From assembly GCA_003697105.1 (NCBI GenBank), contig RFFQ01000191.1, positions 1 to 62,522 on the forward strand: a stretch of DNA of 62,522 bases, written 5' to 3'. The DNA comes from Gemmatimonadota bacterium (GTDB lineage: Bacteria > 4572-55 > J002). The number at the start of each line of letters is the position of its first letter. The first letter of the stretch is position 1. The position numbers were made by a program, and so were the translations under genes. The notes beneath the pieces were generated by a model that saw nothing but the letters and a program-made list of their open reading frames with translations, had not been told where the DNA came from and made no database searches. This document shows, in pieces, positions 1-10,073 of the stretch.

Positions 1-3000
1 CCTTGCCCGTAATAGTTCGCAAACAAGACTAAATCGGCAAATTGAATCTGACCATCAAACCCGATGCGGTCATAGAACCCATTTACCGCCAAATCACAGC
101 GCGGATTCCAATTGACATCACCCGCTTGCGCACCATAGGCGTACAGCAACGTGAGCAGGTCAACCGAAGTAACACATTGATCGTTACCGGTAAAATCCGC
201 CAAGACCCACAAATCGGTCAGATGAAGTGAATCGACCTCTCCGAGAGCTTCCAGTAATTCCGGTGACAATTCCGGTAAAATTGTTAGGTACAGTTGGCTA
301 TATAAGCCGCTTGGTCCGAGACTACTACCGGTAAAGTGAATCTCATCCGTCACCAACGTGACACCGCCCGCAGCAGGAATATCCGGGTGTGCCAGATCAA
401 CGCGAAAACAGATCTGCGCGGTGGAATCGATGACCGGGGGAACATCAATCGCGACCACATCGGAGAGCACTATCGCAGAATCCTGCGAGACAAAAATCAG
501 GGCATCCATCAGCGAATCCTCGACGGCAAAGTCTTGCACGAGGGAGGGTTCTCCGATGGTGGAAAGGGTAAAACAGCGCTCTACCTGATGACCGGCATCA
601 GGGGGTTGGACGATTTCGTAGCGCGATGCTAAATCCAGTTGGGCAAAGGAAGGCAGGGGCGTTTCGCCGTCGCTAACTGTCCACCAATCGGTGTTAAAGG
701 TCTCCGTATAGACGGTGATCGTCCGTGTGCCTGCCACGTTTTGCGGTTCGCTTTGCGGAAACCAGGTTGAACCCCGATCCAAACTCTTCAATGGGATCGC
801 GTTGGACAGATTCATCCCATTATCATCATTTTCAATCCAAGAAAGGGTCATCGTTCGCCCATCCAATGGCGGTAAGTCCGCGGTGATAATCCAGTGACGG
901 TTAATGGTTACGCTGTCAATTGCCCCACCGGCACCGGCGATACGACGTACCGTGACATTGCCAATATCGGTCTCTCCCGCACTGATATGGACCCCGATAC
1001 CCCCCATATTGGAAGCGTTTGTCCCAACTGCCGCCGTTTTAACCAGTTGTCCCATGATGTACCGGTTTGCCTGCTCACCCTCAACCGTTGCGGTCGTCGT
1101 GAGCGTCAATGTATGGTTGCCCATTTCCAGACTTCCTGCCAACAGTTGCACCGCTCCGGAGACCGTGACATCGTGCTGAAATTCAACCCCGTTGGGATTG
1201 TTAATTACTAAATTCTGGACGGTTGAGGGGAGTTCGTAGCCACCTATTTGGGCAGTTGTTCCGGCGTAGGTTAGATTACCATTGCCTTCAAAAATCACCG
1301 GGGCGGTTAATTCTCCATCGTAACGCTGAATCGTAATCCCATCCGCCAGTGTCAGATTCACCGCCGAATTATCGAGTGTTCCATAAAGTAGATTCAAATG
1401 TGAGTACAGGGTTAAATCCACGGGTAAGACCGTCCCATGGGGGTTATCTACCGTCAATGTTGCCAGTTCTGTGATGGTCTCTGGCAAGAGGATATTTTCG
1501 GCAATCCCCCGAATTTCTACTGCCGATTCGGCGGTTGTCTGGAGCGTACCTTCACCGATATTCAACGGCTGAACAAGGCTTACTTGATTCGCGTTCAGGT
1601 GAAATGCACCACTCACCAGTGACAATGTGCCATTCACCCAAATATCCCGGTCAAGGTGGAGCGGTGCGCCGGTTTCTATCGTCAACTGATTGAGGGCATC
1701 GCTTGTACGCGGCAGTTCTTCTCCGGTGGAGGTCTCGTGCGGGGTGCGATAAATGACATTTACTTGACCGGCAAAATTAGGTGTTCCCACCAATTGACCA
1801 TTTTCGCGATAGATGGTCACACCCCCGGCAAACGTTAGGGAGGCGGCAACGCGCAAATCATTTTGGCGGGCTTTCACCGCTGGGGAGGCACCGTTTGCCT
1901 CTTTTGCCGGCGCCAGTGCTTTTTCTTTGGTAACCTGCGTTGATTTCCCGGCAAGGGCGGCACCGCGCAAATGCGCTTTGGCGGAAGGTATTGGTGTTGC
2001 TTTGGTGACATAGATGCCGTCATCTGCTTCTTTTTCCAACACCGGCACCGGATCACCGGGGATTGTGCCAAAAGGTGTATTCTGAGACAAAGCGAACGTC
2101 CCGTTTTGTAGATGTAATTCTCCGTTTAGGGTGGCATCCTGAAGGAGAGTGACTCCGCCCGGATTGTTTATGGTCAGATTTCGTAACACGCCACTGCCCG
2201 TTGGAATCTCGTTACCGCTAGTGACTGCCGTTGATCCCCCGTAAACCAGATCAATCATTCCGGCAAAATGTATGGGCTGGGCGACATCCCCCGTTTCGCG
2301 ATAAATGGTGGCACCATCTGCTACCGTCAGGGTATGTGTTCCCGGATCGATCATGCCGCCGGTGAGTGTTAGGGTCTCATGGATTGTCAGATCGCCAAGA
2401 AGTACCAGTCCATGAGGGTTATTCAGTGCTAATTCCCGGAGTTGGGAAGCACCGTCCGGTAATTGAATCTGTTCTGCCTCGCCTGTGATGTGGATCGCCG
2501 AGGTCGCATCCGTGAGGAAGTTGGCTAGTGTTCCTGCCACCGGTTGGTGGAGGATCAATGTATGGGTCGCGACGGTAAATGTTCCGGTGTCTAAGGTCAA
2601 TGTGCCGTTGATGTCTGCATCTGCGCCCAGTGTAATGCCGCCACTGTTACGGATTGTTAAATTGTTTAACTGTGACGGAAGTTCCACACCGGTGGTAAGA
2701 GCCGTATGCCCATTGTAGATCAGATTGATCGAGTCTCCAAATTGGGGAGTGTTGGCAAGGCGCCCTTCTCCAATGACCAATGTCGCATGGTCTGCCAGTG
2801 ACAGTTGGAGTGGTTCCGCGTGCAGTGTGCCCGCATTGACTATCAACTGGGTGTGTATGGTTAGCGGGTGATTTACAAGGAGTCCATTGGGATTATGGAG
2901 TTCCAATTCACTTAATTCGCTGACGGTTGCCGGTATGGAAAATCCGTTGAGGTCACCCATAATCGCTATGGCAGAAGCATGGGTTGTCGCCAGTTCTCCC

Positions 3001-6000
3001 GCCGTTTGCTGAAGTGGATGGTATAGGGTCAGACGGTAGTTGTCGAGTTGCAATGTACCGGACAGCAACGCCAGCGTATCATTTACCGCCATATCTTGGG
3101 TGAGGGTCACTATCCCGGAACCGGCGAATGTTACCCGCTGGAGCGTCCCCGGATTTGCCGGCATTTCGTTGCTGGTGCTGATGTTATGGGGATTGGTGTA
3201 TCTCAGATGAACCTCACCGGCAAACTGGGGCATACTTGCCAATTGACCCGTATGCCGGGTGATGGTTACGCCATCGAATAACGTGAGCGTAAAGCCGCCG
3301 GCGTTTAGCGTACCTTGGGCTAAAATTAGTGCCTCATAAATGGCTACATTACCGGACAACGTGGTACCATTGGGGTTATCGAGTGCCAATAGGCGTAATT
3401 GAGTAATTGTTTCCGGTAGATTCAGACCGGTACTCGTGCCGGCAAGGGCAATTGAGCTGTGTTCATCTGCTACGAGCAATTGAGGTTGTCCCGCAATTGG
3501 ATTATGCAATGTTAATTGGTAGCGACTCACATCCAATTCGCCGCCGGTGAGCGTCAATTGGTTATAAATTGCCAAATCTGCCATCAAGGTGATGGGGTTG
3601 GGGTTTTCAATGGTGAGGTTTGCCAGTTCCGTGATGCTGGCGGGAATCCCGATACCCGGGCTCGTTCCGGTAATGACCAGTGATGCCGTGGTTCCTCCTT
3701 GTAATAAGGTAGCGTTCCCCCGGATGGCATGGGTCAACGTGAGTTGGTACGCATCCAATGCCAACGCCCCCGCCAGTTCTAACACCTGATTGACCCGCAA
3801 GTCCTGCCCAAGGGTGATGCCTGCCGTATTGTTGATGGTCACATTTTGTACCACGGTGGGATCGGCGGGTATTTCGTTAGCGGTGGTGATTGCACTTTCG
3901 CCATCGTAAATCAGGTTTATGCGTGTGGTGAAGTACGGTGCTTGGGACATCGTGCCGGTGTAGCGGTGGATAGTGGTGTTTTCTGCCATCGTGAAATTAT
4001 GGTCTTGATTGGCTAGCACGCCTTGTTTCAGGGTTAATGTGCCGTTGATGGTTGTACTTTTATCCAGCGTCACCGTGGTGGGATTATTGATGGTCAAGTT
4101 ACGGAGGACATCATCTTCTGCGGGGAGTTCAAAACCGGTCGTTTGGGGTTCTGTGCCTTCATATGCCAAATCAATGACCCCCAAATACTGGATATTATCC
4201 ACTGTCCCATTTCCAATGGTGAGCGTAGCTCCTGCCGCCAGAATTACATTAAATCCATTATTATTGAGCCGCCCGTTGCGAAGCTCCAGCGATTCATGTA
4301 CAAGGAGATTGCCTTGCAACACCGTTCCGGCAGGGTTATCCAGAATAAATGAGCCGATGTGTGTTAAGGTATCGATGGTAGAGGGAGGGAGATAGATACC
4401 GCTATCGATTCCGGCAATGTAAAAACCGGAATGCTCGTTAAAGACCAGACCATCGGGGTTACCATTGACCGGATGTTCCAACCGTAACGTATGGGCTCCG
4501 ACCGTCACCGGACCATTATCGAGCGTTAATTCGCCGTAGATGTGAAGGTCATTTTGGAGATGCACACCACTGGGGCTATCGATGATTAAATTTCCGATGT
4601 TCGTGATGGTAGCGGGGAGTTGGTCTGAATTGCTGTTATGGATGATCACCGTGGAGGTACTATCAGTATAGATTCCGGCAACTTCGGTAGTGTCTTCAAC
4701 CGTACCGCGTAATACCTTGCCGCTTTCTTTTGTTACGATAGTTTGCAGGTGCTTTTCTCGCGGCGGGGTAGCGGCAGGGATAATCAACCCTAAGCCACTT
4801 AATCCGGTATAGCGTAGGGTGTTTGTACCGACGTACAACCGCCCATTATTGCTGAAGATGAGCGAATCTTGCACACTCAAATCGGTCTGCATATAAACGC
4901 CTGCCGGATTACCAATGTGGACGGTCTTGATCGTATCGGCGAGGGTTTCCGACCCCGTATTTACAGCGGAATTACCACGATAGGTCAGTAATACAGCGCC
5001 TTTAAATGTGGGGTCACCGAGCAGTTCGCCCGCTTCCCGGACAATCGTTGCCCCGATTTCAATCCAGAGCGTATCCGGGCCGGGGGACGGGTTGTAGCAA
5101 CTATCCGGGTTGTCCGGGCGGACATCAAAAATCCCTTGTAACAGATACAACGTTCGGTTGACTTCAGCCCGGGAATTGAGCATCACATAACTGGGGTTAT
5201 CGATGATCAAGTCCCGCAGGGAAAACGGGTCACTTGGGAGTTCTAAACCGGTACAGCGCGGGTTGGCGGTTTCATAGCGTACATCTATCGCCCCGCGGAA
5301 GATTGGTGGACGGGCAAGTGTACCACGGACTTGATCAATGCCGGCAAAGGGATTGATAATGAGCGGTTGGTTCTCGTTATTGAGTAACCCCTCATCTAAA
5401 TTCAAGATGCCATTGACCGTCGTGCTGTCGCTTAGAGTAACGGTGGTTTGGTTGGCGACCGTGAGATTGTTGAGTGTACCGGATTCCTGTGGAATTTCTG
5501 GTCCAGATGCCAAGGGGTTATCTCCTTGATACACCACATTGACTTGTCCATCAAATTCCACGTCCACATTTAATTGACCTTCTTCCCGAACAATGGTGGA
5601 TTGGTCACCAAAGGTCATCTGTCCAGACCGTCCCGAACCTAAGGTGATACTCCCTTCAATCAACTCCAAAATCTGTTGGATTAGTACATCATTGTCGATC
5701 TGAACGCCATCCGCGTTTAGGATACGCAACCCGTTGAAATTTTCGCCCTCTGAGGTGTTAATCACCTGATATGTGTTGCCGTTGAAGACGACCATTCCCG
5801 TACCGGGATCGAATGTGCCATGGTTCGTCCAATCCCCCTGAACGTAAATCGTGCCGCTGTCCTGAACGGTCATGTTGCCTTCAATATTGACATTACCGCC
5901 CACATTCAGGTTACCATCACCCAGATTTACATTGCCTTCGCCCACGTTCATCTGAATTTGAGCATCCGCCAGCGAAAAGCCGCCCAACTGGATGAGCAGA

Positions 6001-6053
6001 ATCAGGGCTATCCCTCTCAAAAATGCGTTGGTGTTTTTTATTTGACTTCGCAT
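1..6053 (-). CDS. Giant secreted repeat protein with dockerin-like C-terminal region (3' end outside window)
   Basis: The reading frame is open from an ATG at 6053 to the left edge, so at least 2017 residues are visible and the stop lies outside the window. AAAGGAG stands 7 bases before the ATG. An N-terminal signal peptide (about residues 1-31, ending FSLADA) is followed by roughly 20 alternating beta-rich half-repeats. One type contains LTINNPxGVTL and NGTLTL, then ATIxRETG and LVYxG..ELP. The other contains SAIxIxG, then LPxxITxLxxL and LDNPxGT. This looks like a long beta-solenoid stalk. An Ala/Lys-rich stretch (residues about 1330-1395) interrupts the array. Beyond about residue 1800 is a beta-rich region, then a dockerin/EF-hand-like pair (LADFTGND, SVDLLTLLYAYG, CDLAVNG, FADLVLFANYYG). 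It starts 36 bp after the S74 gene and is probably cotranscribed with it. The likely location is the cell surface or outside the cell; the ligand is unknown. Confidence 0.8.
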   Translation of the reverse strand, partial: MRSQIKNTNAFLRGIALILLIQLGGFSLADAQIQMNVGEGNVNLGDGNLNVGGNVNIEGNMTVQDSGTIYVQGDWTNHGTFDPGTGMVVFNGNTYQVINTSEGENFNGLRILNADGVQIDNDVLIQQILELIEGSITLGSGRSGQMTFGDQSTIVREEGQLNVDVEFDGQVNVVYQGDNPLASGPEIPQESGTLNNLTVANQTTVTLSDSTTVNGILNLDEGLLNNENQPLIINPFAGIDQVRGTLARPPIFRGAIDVRYETANPRCTGLELPSDPFSLRDLIIDNPSYVMLNSRAEVNRTLYLLQGIFDVRPDNPDSCYNPSPGPDTLWIEIGATIVREAGELLGDPTFKGAVLLTYRGNSAVNTGSETLADTIKTVHIGNPAGVYMQTDLSVQDSLIFSNNGRLYVGTNTLRYTGLSGLGLIIPAATPPREKHLQTIVTKESGKVLRGTVEDTTEVAGIYTDSTSTVIIHNSNSDQLPATITNIGNLIIDSPSGVHLQNDLHIYGELTLDNGPVTVGAHTLRLEHPVNGNPDGLVFNEHSGFYIAGIDSGIYLPPSTIDTLTHIGSFILDNPAGTVLQGNLLVHESLELRNGRLNNNGFNVILAAGATLTIGNGTVDNIQYLGVIDLAYEGTEPQTTGFELPAEDDVLRNLTINNPTTVTLDKSTTINGTLTLKQGVLANQDHNFTMAENTTIHRYTGTMSQAPYFTTRINLIYDGESAITTANEIPADPTVVQNVTINNTAGITLGQDLRVNQVLELAGALALDAYQLTLTHAIRGNATLLQGGTTASLVITGTSPGIGIPASITELANLTIENPNPITLMADLAIYNQLTLTGGELDVSRYQLTLHNPIAGQPQLLVADEHSSIALAGTSTGLNLPETITQLRLLALDNPNGTTLSGNVAIYEALILAQGTLNAGGFTLTLFDGVTITRHTGQLASMPQFAGEVHLRYTNPHNISTSNEMPANPGTLQRVTFAGSGIVTLTQDMAVNDTLALLSGTLQLDNYRLTLYHPLQQTAGELATTHASAIAIMGDLNGFSIPATVSELSELELHNPNGLLVNHPLTIHTQLIVNAGTLHAEPLQLSLADHATLVIGEGRLANTPQFGDSINLIYNGHTALTTGVELPSQLNNLTIRNSGGITLGADADINGTLTLDTGTFTVATHTLILHQPVAGTLANFLTDATSAIHITGEAEQIQLPDGASQLRELALNNPHGLVLLGDLTIHETLTLTGGMIDPGTHTLTVADGATIYRETGDVAQPIHFAGMIDLVYGGSTAVTSGNEIPTGSGVLRNLTINNPGGVTLLQDATLNGELHLQNGTFALSQNTPFGTIPGDPVPVLEKEADDGIYVTKATPIPSAKAHLRGAALAGKSTQVTKEKALAPAKEANGASPAVKARQNDLRVAASLTFAGGVTIYRENGQLVGTPNFAGQVNVIYRTPHETSTGEELPRTSDALNQLTIETGAPLHLDRDIWVNGTLSLVSGAFHLNANQVSLVQPLNIGEGTLQTTAESAVEIRGIAENILLPETITELATLTVDNPHGTVLPVDLTLYSHLNLLYGTLDNSAVNLTLADGITIQRYDGELTAPVIFEGNGNLTYAGTTAQIGGYELPSTVQNLVINNPNGVEFQHDVTVSGAVQLLAGSLEMGNHTLTLTTTATVEGEQANRYIMGQLVKTAAVGTNASNMGGIGVHISAGETDIGNVTVRRIAGAGGAIDSVTINRHWIITADLPPLDGRTMTLSWIENDDNGMNLSNAIPLKSLDRGSTWFPQSEPQNVAGTRTITVYTETFNTDWWTVSDGETPLPSFAQLDLASRYEIVQPPDAGHQVERCFTLSTIGEPSLVQDFAVEDSLMDALIFVSQDSAIVLSDVVAIDVPPVIDSTAQICFRVDLAHPDIPAAGGVTLVTDEIHFTGSSLGPSGLYSQLYLTILPELSPELLEALGEVDSLHLTDLWVLADFTGNDQCVTSVDLLTLLYAYGAQAGDVNWNPRCDLAVNGFYDRIGFDGQIQFADLVLFANYYGQ

Positions 6054-6089
6054 GAAACGACTCCTTTCCGAAGAATGAACCTCACCTGA

Positions 6090-9000
6090 CTACCGCTGCG
6101 TGGTTTGGATTCCGGTTGTCGATTGAGGCATTCCCAAAAAGGCTCGAATTTCTTCAATTTGACGTTGATTTTGCGCTTGTGCGGCACGGAGCGCTTCATT
6201 TTCCGCGCGCAGTTGGTCAATTTCGCGTTGTTGATCTTTCATTCCTTCGATGAGCAGTGCCACCAAGTGACTGTAATTGATGGTCTTATATCCGTTGCGG
6301 TCGGTTTGTACCACTTCTGGAATGACCTTTTCCACCTCTTGGGCGATTAAGCCCATTTGTACCCCTTGGGGGAAGTCCTTTTCGGGGAATTTATCACGCA
6401 ACCACTCGTAATTGACCCCGCGCAACTGGAGCACTTTTTCCAGCGCATCTTGAAGTTGGGTGATATTCCCTTTCCACCGCTGGTCGGACAGTTCTTCTAT
6501 TCCAGAGGATTTAAGGGTGCCGTTTACTTCAAATTTGGTGGTGGGGGTGGTTGTACCAATACCAACGGCATCATTTGCCGCATCCACAAAAATGAGATTG
6601 GGGTCAGTGTCGCCTTCGACCCGAAAATCATTTGTACCACCACTTTCATTCACCGTAAATTGCCCTTGCACCACGACATCTAAAGCGGTGACGGTGCCGT
6701 TGACGTCAAGTTCTGTCGTCGGGTTTAAAGTGCCAATACCGACATTGCCATTGGGAAACAGTACTTCCGAGATCGCTATTCCGCTTCGAGAGACCGAAAA
6801 CACCTCGGTAGATGTACTATAATCGTCACTGATCGCTTGAAGCCCCAGCGAGTACCCATCAGAAAGCCATTGCCAAACCCGGCTGTTTGAACTGGCACCG
6901 CCTACATAGGTGATGTCCTTTACCATCATACCTGTTGTCACGGCACGCTTAACGGTGACAGAATCCACACCTTGTAGATTCAGGGTATGAACCGTTGATG
7001 TTGTTCCGGCAGAAAGGTTACCTGTTGTCACAATAGATTGGCTGCCGAAGTCCGGGTTGATCTTTGTACCGCTGATGGTGCTGAGGTCGCTATCGGTGAT
7101 GGTGCCATCCAGAATTTTGTCTCCGGTGACGGCATTCGCGCTCAAGTCGGCATTGGATATACCGCCATCGATGACATGGGTACTATCGATGGTGTTCGTG
7201 GCGATGGATGTTGCTTGTACGTTGGTCAGTTGCGAACCATCCCCGCTAAAGGCGGTGGCGTAGATGGTATCCGCGCTGGCATTACCGGTGGTGGTGATGT
7301 TCTGGCTGCCGAAGTCCGGGTTGATCTTTGTACCGCTGATAGTGCTGAGGTCGCTATCGGTGATAGTGCCGTCTTCGATCTTGGAGCCATCGATCAGGTT
7401 ATTCGCAAGGTCGTTGCGACTAATACTTCCGTCGATGATTTTGGTGCTGTCGATGGTGTTTGTGGCGATGGAAACTGCTGGAACATTGGTTAGCAGAGAG
7501 CCATCCCCGGCAAAACGAGTGGCGCTCACGGAATCAGCACTGATTGCGCCGCTGGTGATAATGTTTTGGTTGCCAAAGTTGGGTGTTATTTTCGTTCCAT
7601 CAATTGCCGCGGTGGCACTTACATCTTCATTGAGGATGGCACCGTTGAGAATTTTATCACTGGTTACCACATTATCGCGCAAGTCTGCATTGGAAACCGT
7701 ACCATTGATGATGTGAGTACTATCAATGGTATTGGTCGAAATGGATGTTGCCGGCACATTGAGCAAGCCAGAGCCATCGCCAATGATTCGGTCGGCATTG
7801 ACTATATCCGCTTGAATATCATCTACGCTTAAATCACCTGTGGTAATAATGGTTTGGGCACCAAAATTCGGTGTGATTTTGCTCCCGGCAATGGTACTAA
7901 CATCGTCAGTACCAATACTACCATCTTGGATATGGCTTCCGTTGATCGCGTTGGGGCGAATATCACTGCCGCTAATACCTCCGTTAATGATGTGGGTGCT
8001 GTCAACCCTATCCGGTTCAATGGAAATCCCGCTCAAATTCGATCCATCCCCCACGAAGGAGGCATAGACGGTGTCGGCTTCGATATTTCCAGCCACATCT
8101 AATTCGCGGGTGGGGATGTTGGTGCCAATTCCGACAAAGTTTCCATCTTTGGGGGCGTATAGGAGTCCATTGTTGATACCGATATTTTCGGAGACCATCA
8201 GATTATTGTAGGTGCCGCTAACTTCCCCGCCAAAGGTAGAATCCACGGTCAAATCGTTGGAGCTATCCATATCCCAATTGGTGAAGGCGGTTCCACTCAC
8301 GCCCCCGTTGATGGTCAATTCCGAGTTGGCATCGTCCCACAATAAATTTGGGGTATTGGAGAGGGTGGTAGGTCCCGTCCAGAATGCCAACCGTCCGGCT
8401 TCACCGACACCGGTTAAACCGCTTCCTTCCAGAGTCACCGGTGTTTCCGTACCGGCTTGATTCATATAATAGAGGCGTCCATCACTACTTTTTACATACA
8501 ATTTGCCATAGCCTAACGAGGGGGTTGGGGTGGTGGTACCGCCGAGGCTAAGTACACCTTCTACCGTTAGCCGCTCGTTCGGTTGAGCTGTACCGATTCC
8601 CACGTTACCATTTGTGCGAACAACAAACAGCGAATCGGTTTCACGCAAATTGGTTTGTCCTAGGATGGCAAATTCTCCGATGGCATCACGCAACACATCC
8701 GAGCCTAAATCAAAATAGGCGCTTCCACCGGAAACGTGAAGTCTGCCGGCGGGGTTATCTGTACCGATTCCGACGTTTCCATCATTGTGGACAACAAGAA
8801 GGGTATCGGTTTCGCGCAAATTGGTTTGCCCTAAGATGGCAAATTCTCCGATGGCATCGCGCAACACATCCGAGCCTAAATCAAAATAGGCGCTTCCACC
8901 GGAAACGTGAAGTCTGCCGCCGGGATCATCTGTGCCGATTCCGACGTTTCCATCATTTTGGACAACAAAGAGGGTATCGGTTTCGCGCAAATTGGTTTGC

Positions 9001-10073
9001 CCTAAGATGGCAAATTCTCCAATGGCATCCCGGCTAGAAGTTCCTGTTAGATCGATAGTTGTCCCGCCAGCAACAAAAAAATTATCGGTCGGGTTGCCAG
9101 TCCCCACCCCCACATTACCATCACTTCGGACGACAAAGAGGGTATCGGTTTCGCGCAAATTGGTTTGCCCTAAGATGGCAAATTCTCCGATGGCATCACG
9201 CAACACATCCGAACCCAGATCAAAGTAGGAATTACCACCGGAGACATGCAATATGCCTTCGGGATGATCGATGCCAATTCCGACGTTACCATCATTTTGC
9301 ACGACGAATAAGGTATCGGTTTCACGTAAGTTAGTTTGTCCTAAGATGGCAAACTCCCCGATAGCATCGCGACCGGCGCCGCCGTTCAAATCGATACGCG
9401 AGCCGCCCTTCACGTGAAGTGTGGCTTCTGGGGAACCGGTACCCACACCGATATTGCCGGAATTTTGGACGACGAATACGGTGTCCGTTTCCCCTTCGCG
9501 CAAATTCGATTGTCCTAAAATCATAAACTCGCCGATGGCATCACGCAATGTAGGGCTCATTAAATTGAACAGTCCGCCCCCTTCCACATGGAGTGTATTT
9601 GCCGGGTCATCCGTACCGATCCCGACATTGCCCTCATTCGTTGCTTTGAGGACCGGGGAATTTCCGTCACGGAGGTTGGATTGTCCCAAAATCGTAAATT
9701 CACCGATGGCGTCTCGATTGCCACCACCGCTCAAATCGAATGTCGAACTCCCGCCCGTGACATAAAATTTCGCGTCGGGATTATCCGTCCCAACACCGAC
9801 ATTTCCATCCGATTGAACGGTAAACCAAATTGACGGTTCACGCAAATTGGATTGTCCCAGAATCATAAATTCCCCAATCGCATCCCGCCCGGGCTGAGTT
9901 CCCAAATCGATTCGGACACCTTGATTACCGACAGTAAACAGGGTATCATTATTGGTGTTGGTAATGCTCAAGGTCTCATCATCCTGAGCTTGAGCATGGA
10001 AGGGGAGCAGACAAACCATTATGAATAATCCCCGAATCAACAACCGGCGAAAATTGAAGTGAGTTGCGTACAT
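6090..10073 (-). CDS. Secreted tail-fibre-like repeat protein with C-terminal peptidase S74 chaperone domain
   Basis: 1327 residues. A signal peptide (residues about 10-30, ending FHAQAQ) is followed by about nine copies of a 55-57-residue unit containing RDAIGEFAILGQTNLRE and GNVGIGTDDP. A second array of about five 85-residue units follows, with NTIDSTHIIDG, GTKINPDFGSQ and FSGDGSQLTNV. The C-terminal 139 residues form a peptidase S74 domain: SDQRWKGNI from residue 1196, MGLIAQEVEKVIPEVV, and YSHLVALLIEGMKDQ. A coiled coil follows (QREIDQLRAENEALRAAQ). In phage tail spikes this domain trimerises the fibre and then cuts itself off at the Ser of the SDxRxK motif, which is present here. The GIGTxxP units are common in bacterial 'tail fiber domain' surface proteins. 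AAAGGA precedes the ATG. No phage genes are nearby, so I read it as a chromosomally encoded trimeric surface fibre. Confidence 0.85.
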   Translation of the reverse strand: MYATHFNFRRLLIRGLFIMVCLLPFHAQAQDDETLSITNTNNDTLFTVGNQGVRIDLGTQPGRDAIGEFMILGQSNLREPSIWFTVQSDGNVGVGTDNPDAKFYVTGGSSTFDLSGGGNRDAIGEFTILGQSNLRDGNSPVLKATNEGNVGIGTDDPANTLHVEGGGLFNLMSPTLRDAIGEFMILGQSNLREGETDTVFVVQNSGNIGVGTGSPEATLHVKGGSRIDLNGGAGRDAIGEFAILGQTNLRETDTLFVVQNDGNVGIGIDHPEGILHVSGGNSYFDLGSDVLRDAIGEFAILGQTNLRETDTLFVVRSDGNVGVGTGNPTDNFFVAGGTTIDLTGTSSRDAIGEFAILGQTNLRETDTLFVVQNDGNVGIGTDDPGGRLHVSGGSAYFDLGSDVLRDAIGEFAILGQTNLRETDTLLVVHNDGNVGIGTDNPAGRLHVSGGSAYFDLGSDVLRDAIGEFAILGQTNLRETDSLFVVRTNGNVGIGTAQPNERLTVEGVLSLGGTTTPTPSLGYGKLYVKSSDGRLYYMNQAGTETPVTLEGSGLTGVGEAGRLAFWTGPTTLSNTPNLLWDDANSELTINGGVSGTAFTNWDMDSSNDLTVDSTFGGEVSGTYNNLMVSENIGINNGLLYAPKDGNFVGIGTNIPTRELDVAGNIEADTVYASFVGDGSNLSGISIEPDRVDSTHIINGGISGSDIRPNAINGSHIQDGSIGTDDVSTIAGSKITPNFGAQTIITTGDLSVDDIQADIVNADRIIGDGSGLLNVPATSISTNTIDSTHIINGTVSNADLRDNVVTSDKILNGAILNEDVSATAAIDGTKITPNFGNQNIITSGAISADSVSATRFAGDGSLLTNVPAVSIATNTIDSTKIIDGSISRNDLANNLIDGSKIEDGTITDSDLSTISGTKINPDFGSQNITTTGNASADTIYATAFSGDGSQLTNVQATSIATNTIDSTHVIDGGISNADLSANAVTGDKILDGTITDSDLSTISGTKINPDFGSQSIVTTGNLSAGTTSTVHTLNLQGVDSVTVKRAVTTGMMVKDITYVGGASSNSRVWQWLSDGYSLGLQAISDDYSTSTEVFSVSRSGIAISEVLFPNGNVGIGTLNPTTELDVNGTVTALDVVVQGQFTVNESGGTNDFRVEGDTDPNLIFVDAANDAVGIGTTTPTTKFEVNGTLKSSGIEELSDQRWKGNITQLQDALEKVLQLRGVNYEWLRDKFPEKDFPQGVQMGLIAQEVEKVIPEVVQTDRNGYKTINYSHLVALLIEGMKDQQREIDQLRAENEALRAAQAQNQRQIEEIRAFLGMPQSTTGIQTTQR
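8638..9360 (-). repeat. Near-identical coding tandem repeats, period about 168-171 bp
   Basis: Within the S74 gene, units containing the same DNA stretches recur with very few base changes. These stretches encode IGEFAILGQTNLRETDT and the VSGGSAYFDLGSDVLRD segment. For example, 'caaaatagg' recurs at 8711 and 8882, 171 bp apart. The DNA-level identity, not only the protein-level identity, suggests recent duplication or ongoing gene conversion. These are contiguous coding repeats with no unique spacers. Confidence 0.8.

Noticed and set aside
8612-9334. Plus-strand frames with RFRANWFALRWQILRWH repeats
   Set aside because: These are shadows of the S74 gene's tandem repeats; there is no ribosome-binding site and no independent support.
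8638-9360. Possible CRISPR array
   Set aside because: The repeats are contiguous coding units of 168-171 bp with no unique spacers and keep the reading frame.
6090-10073. Prophage origin of the S74 gene
   Set aside because: No capsid, terminase, integrase or other tail genes are within the window, and the protein has a secretion signal.
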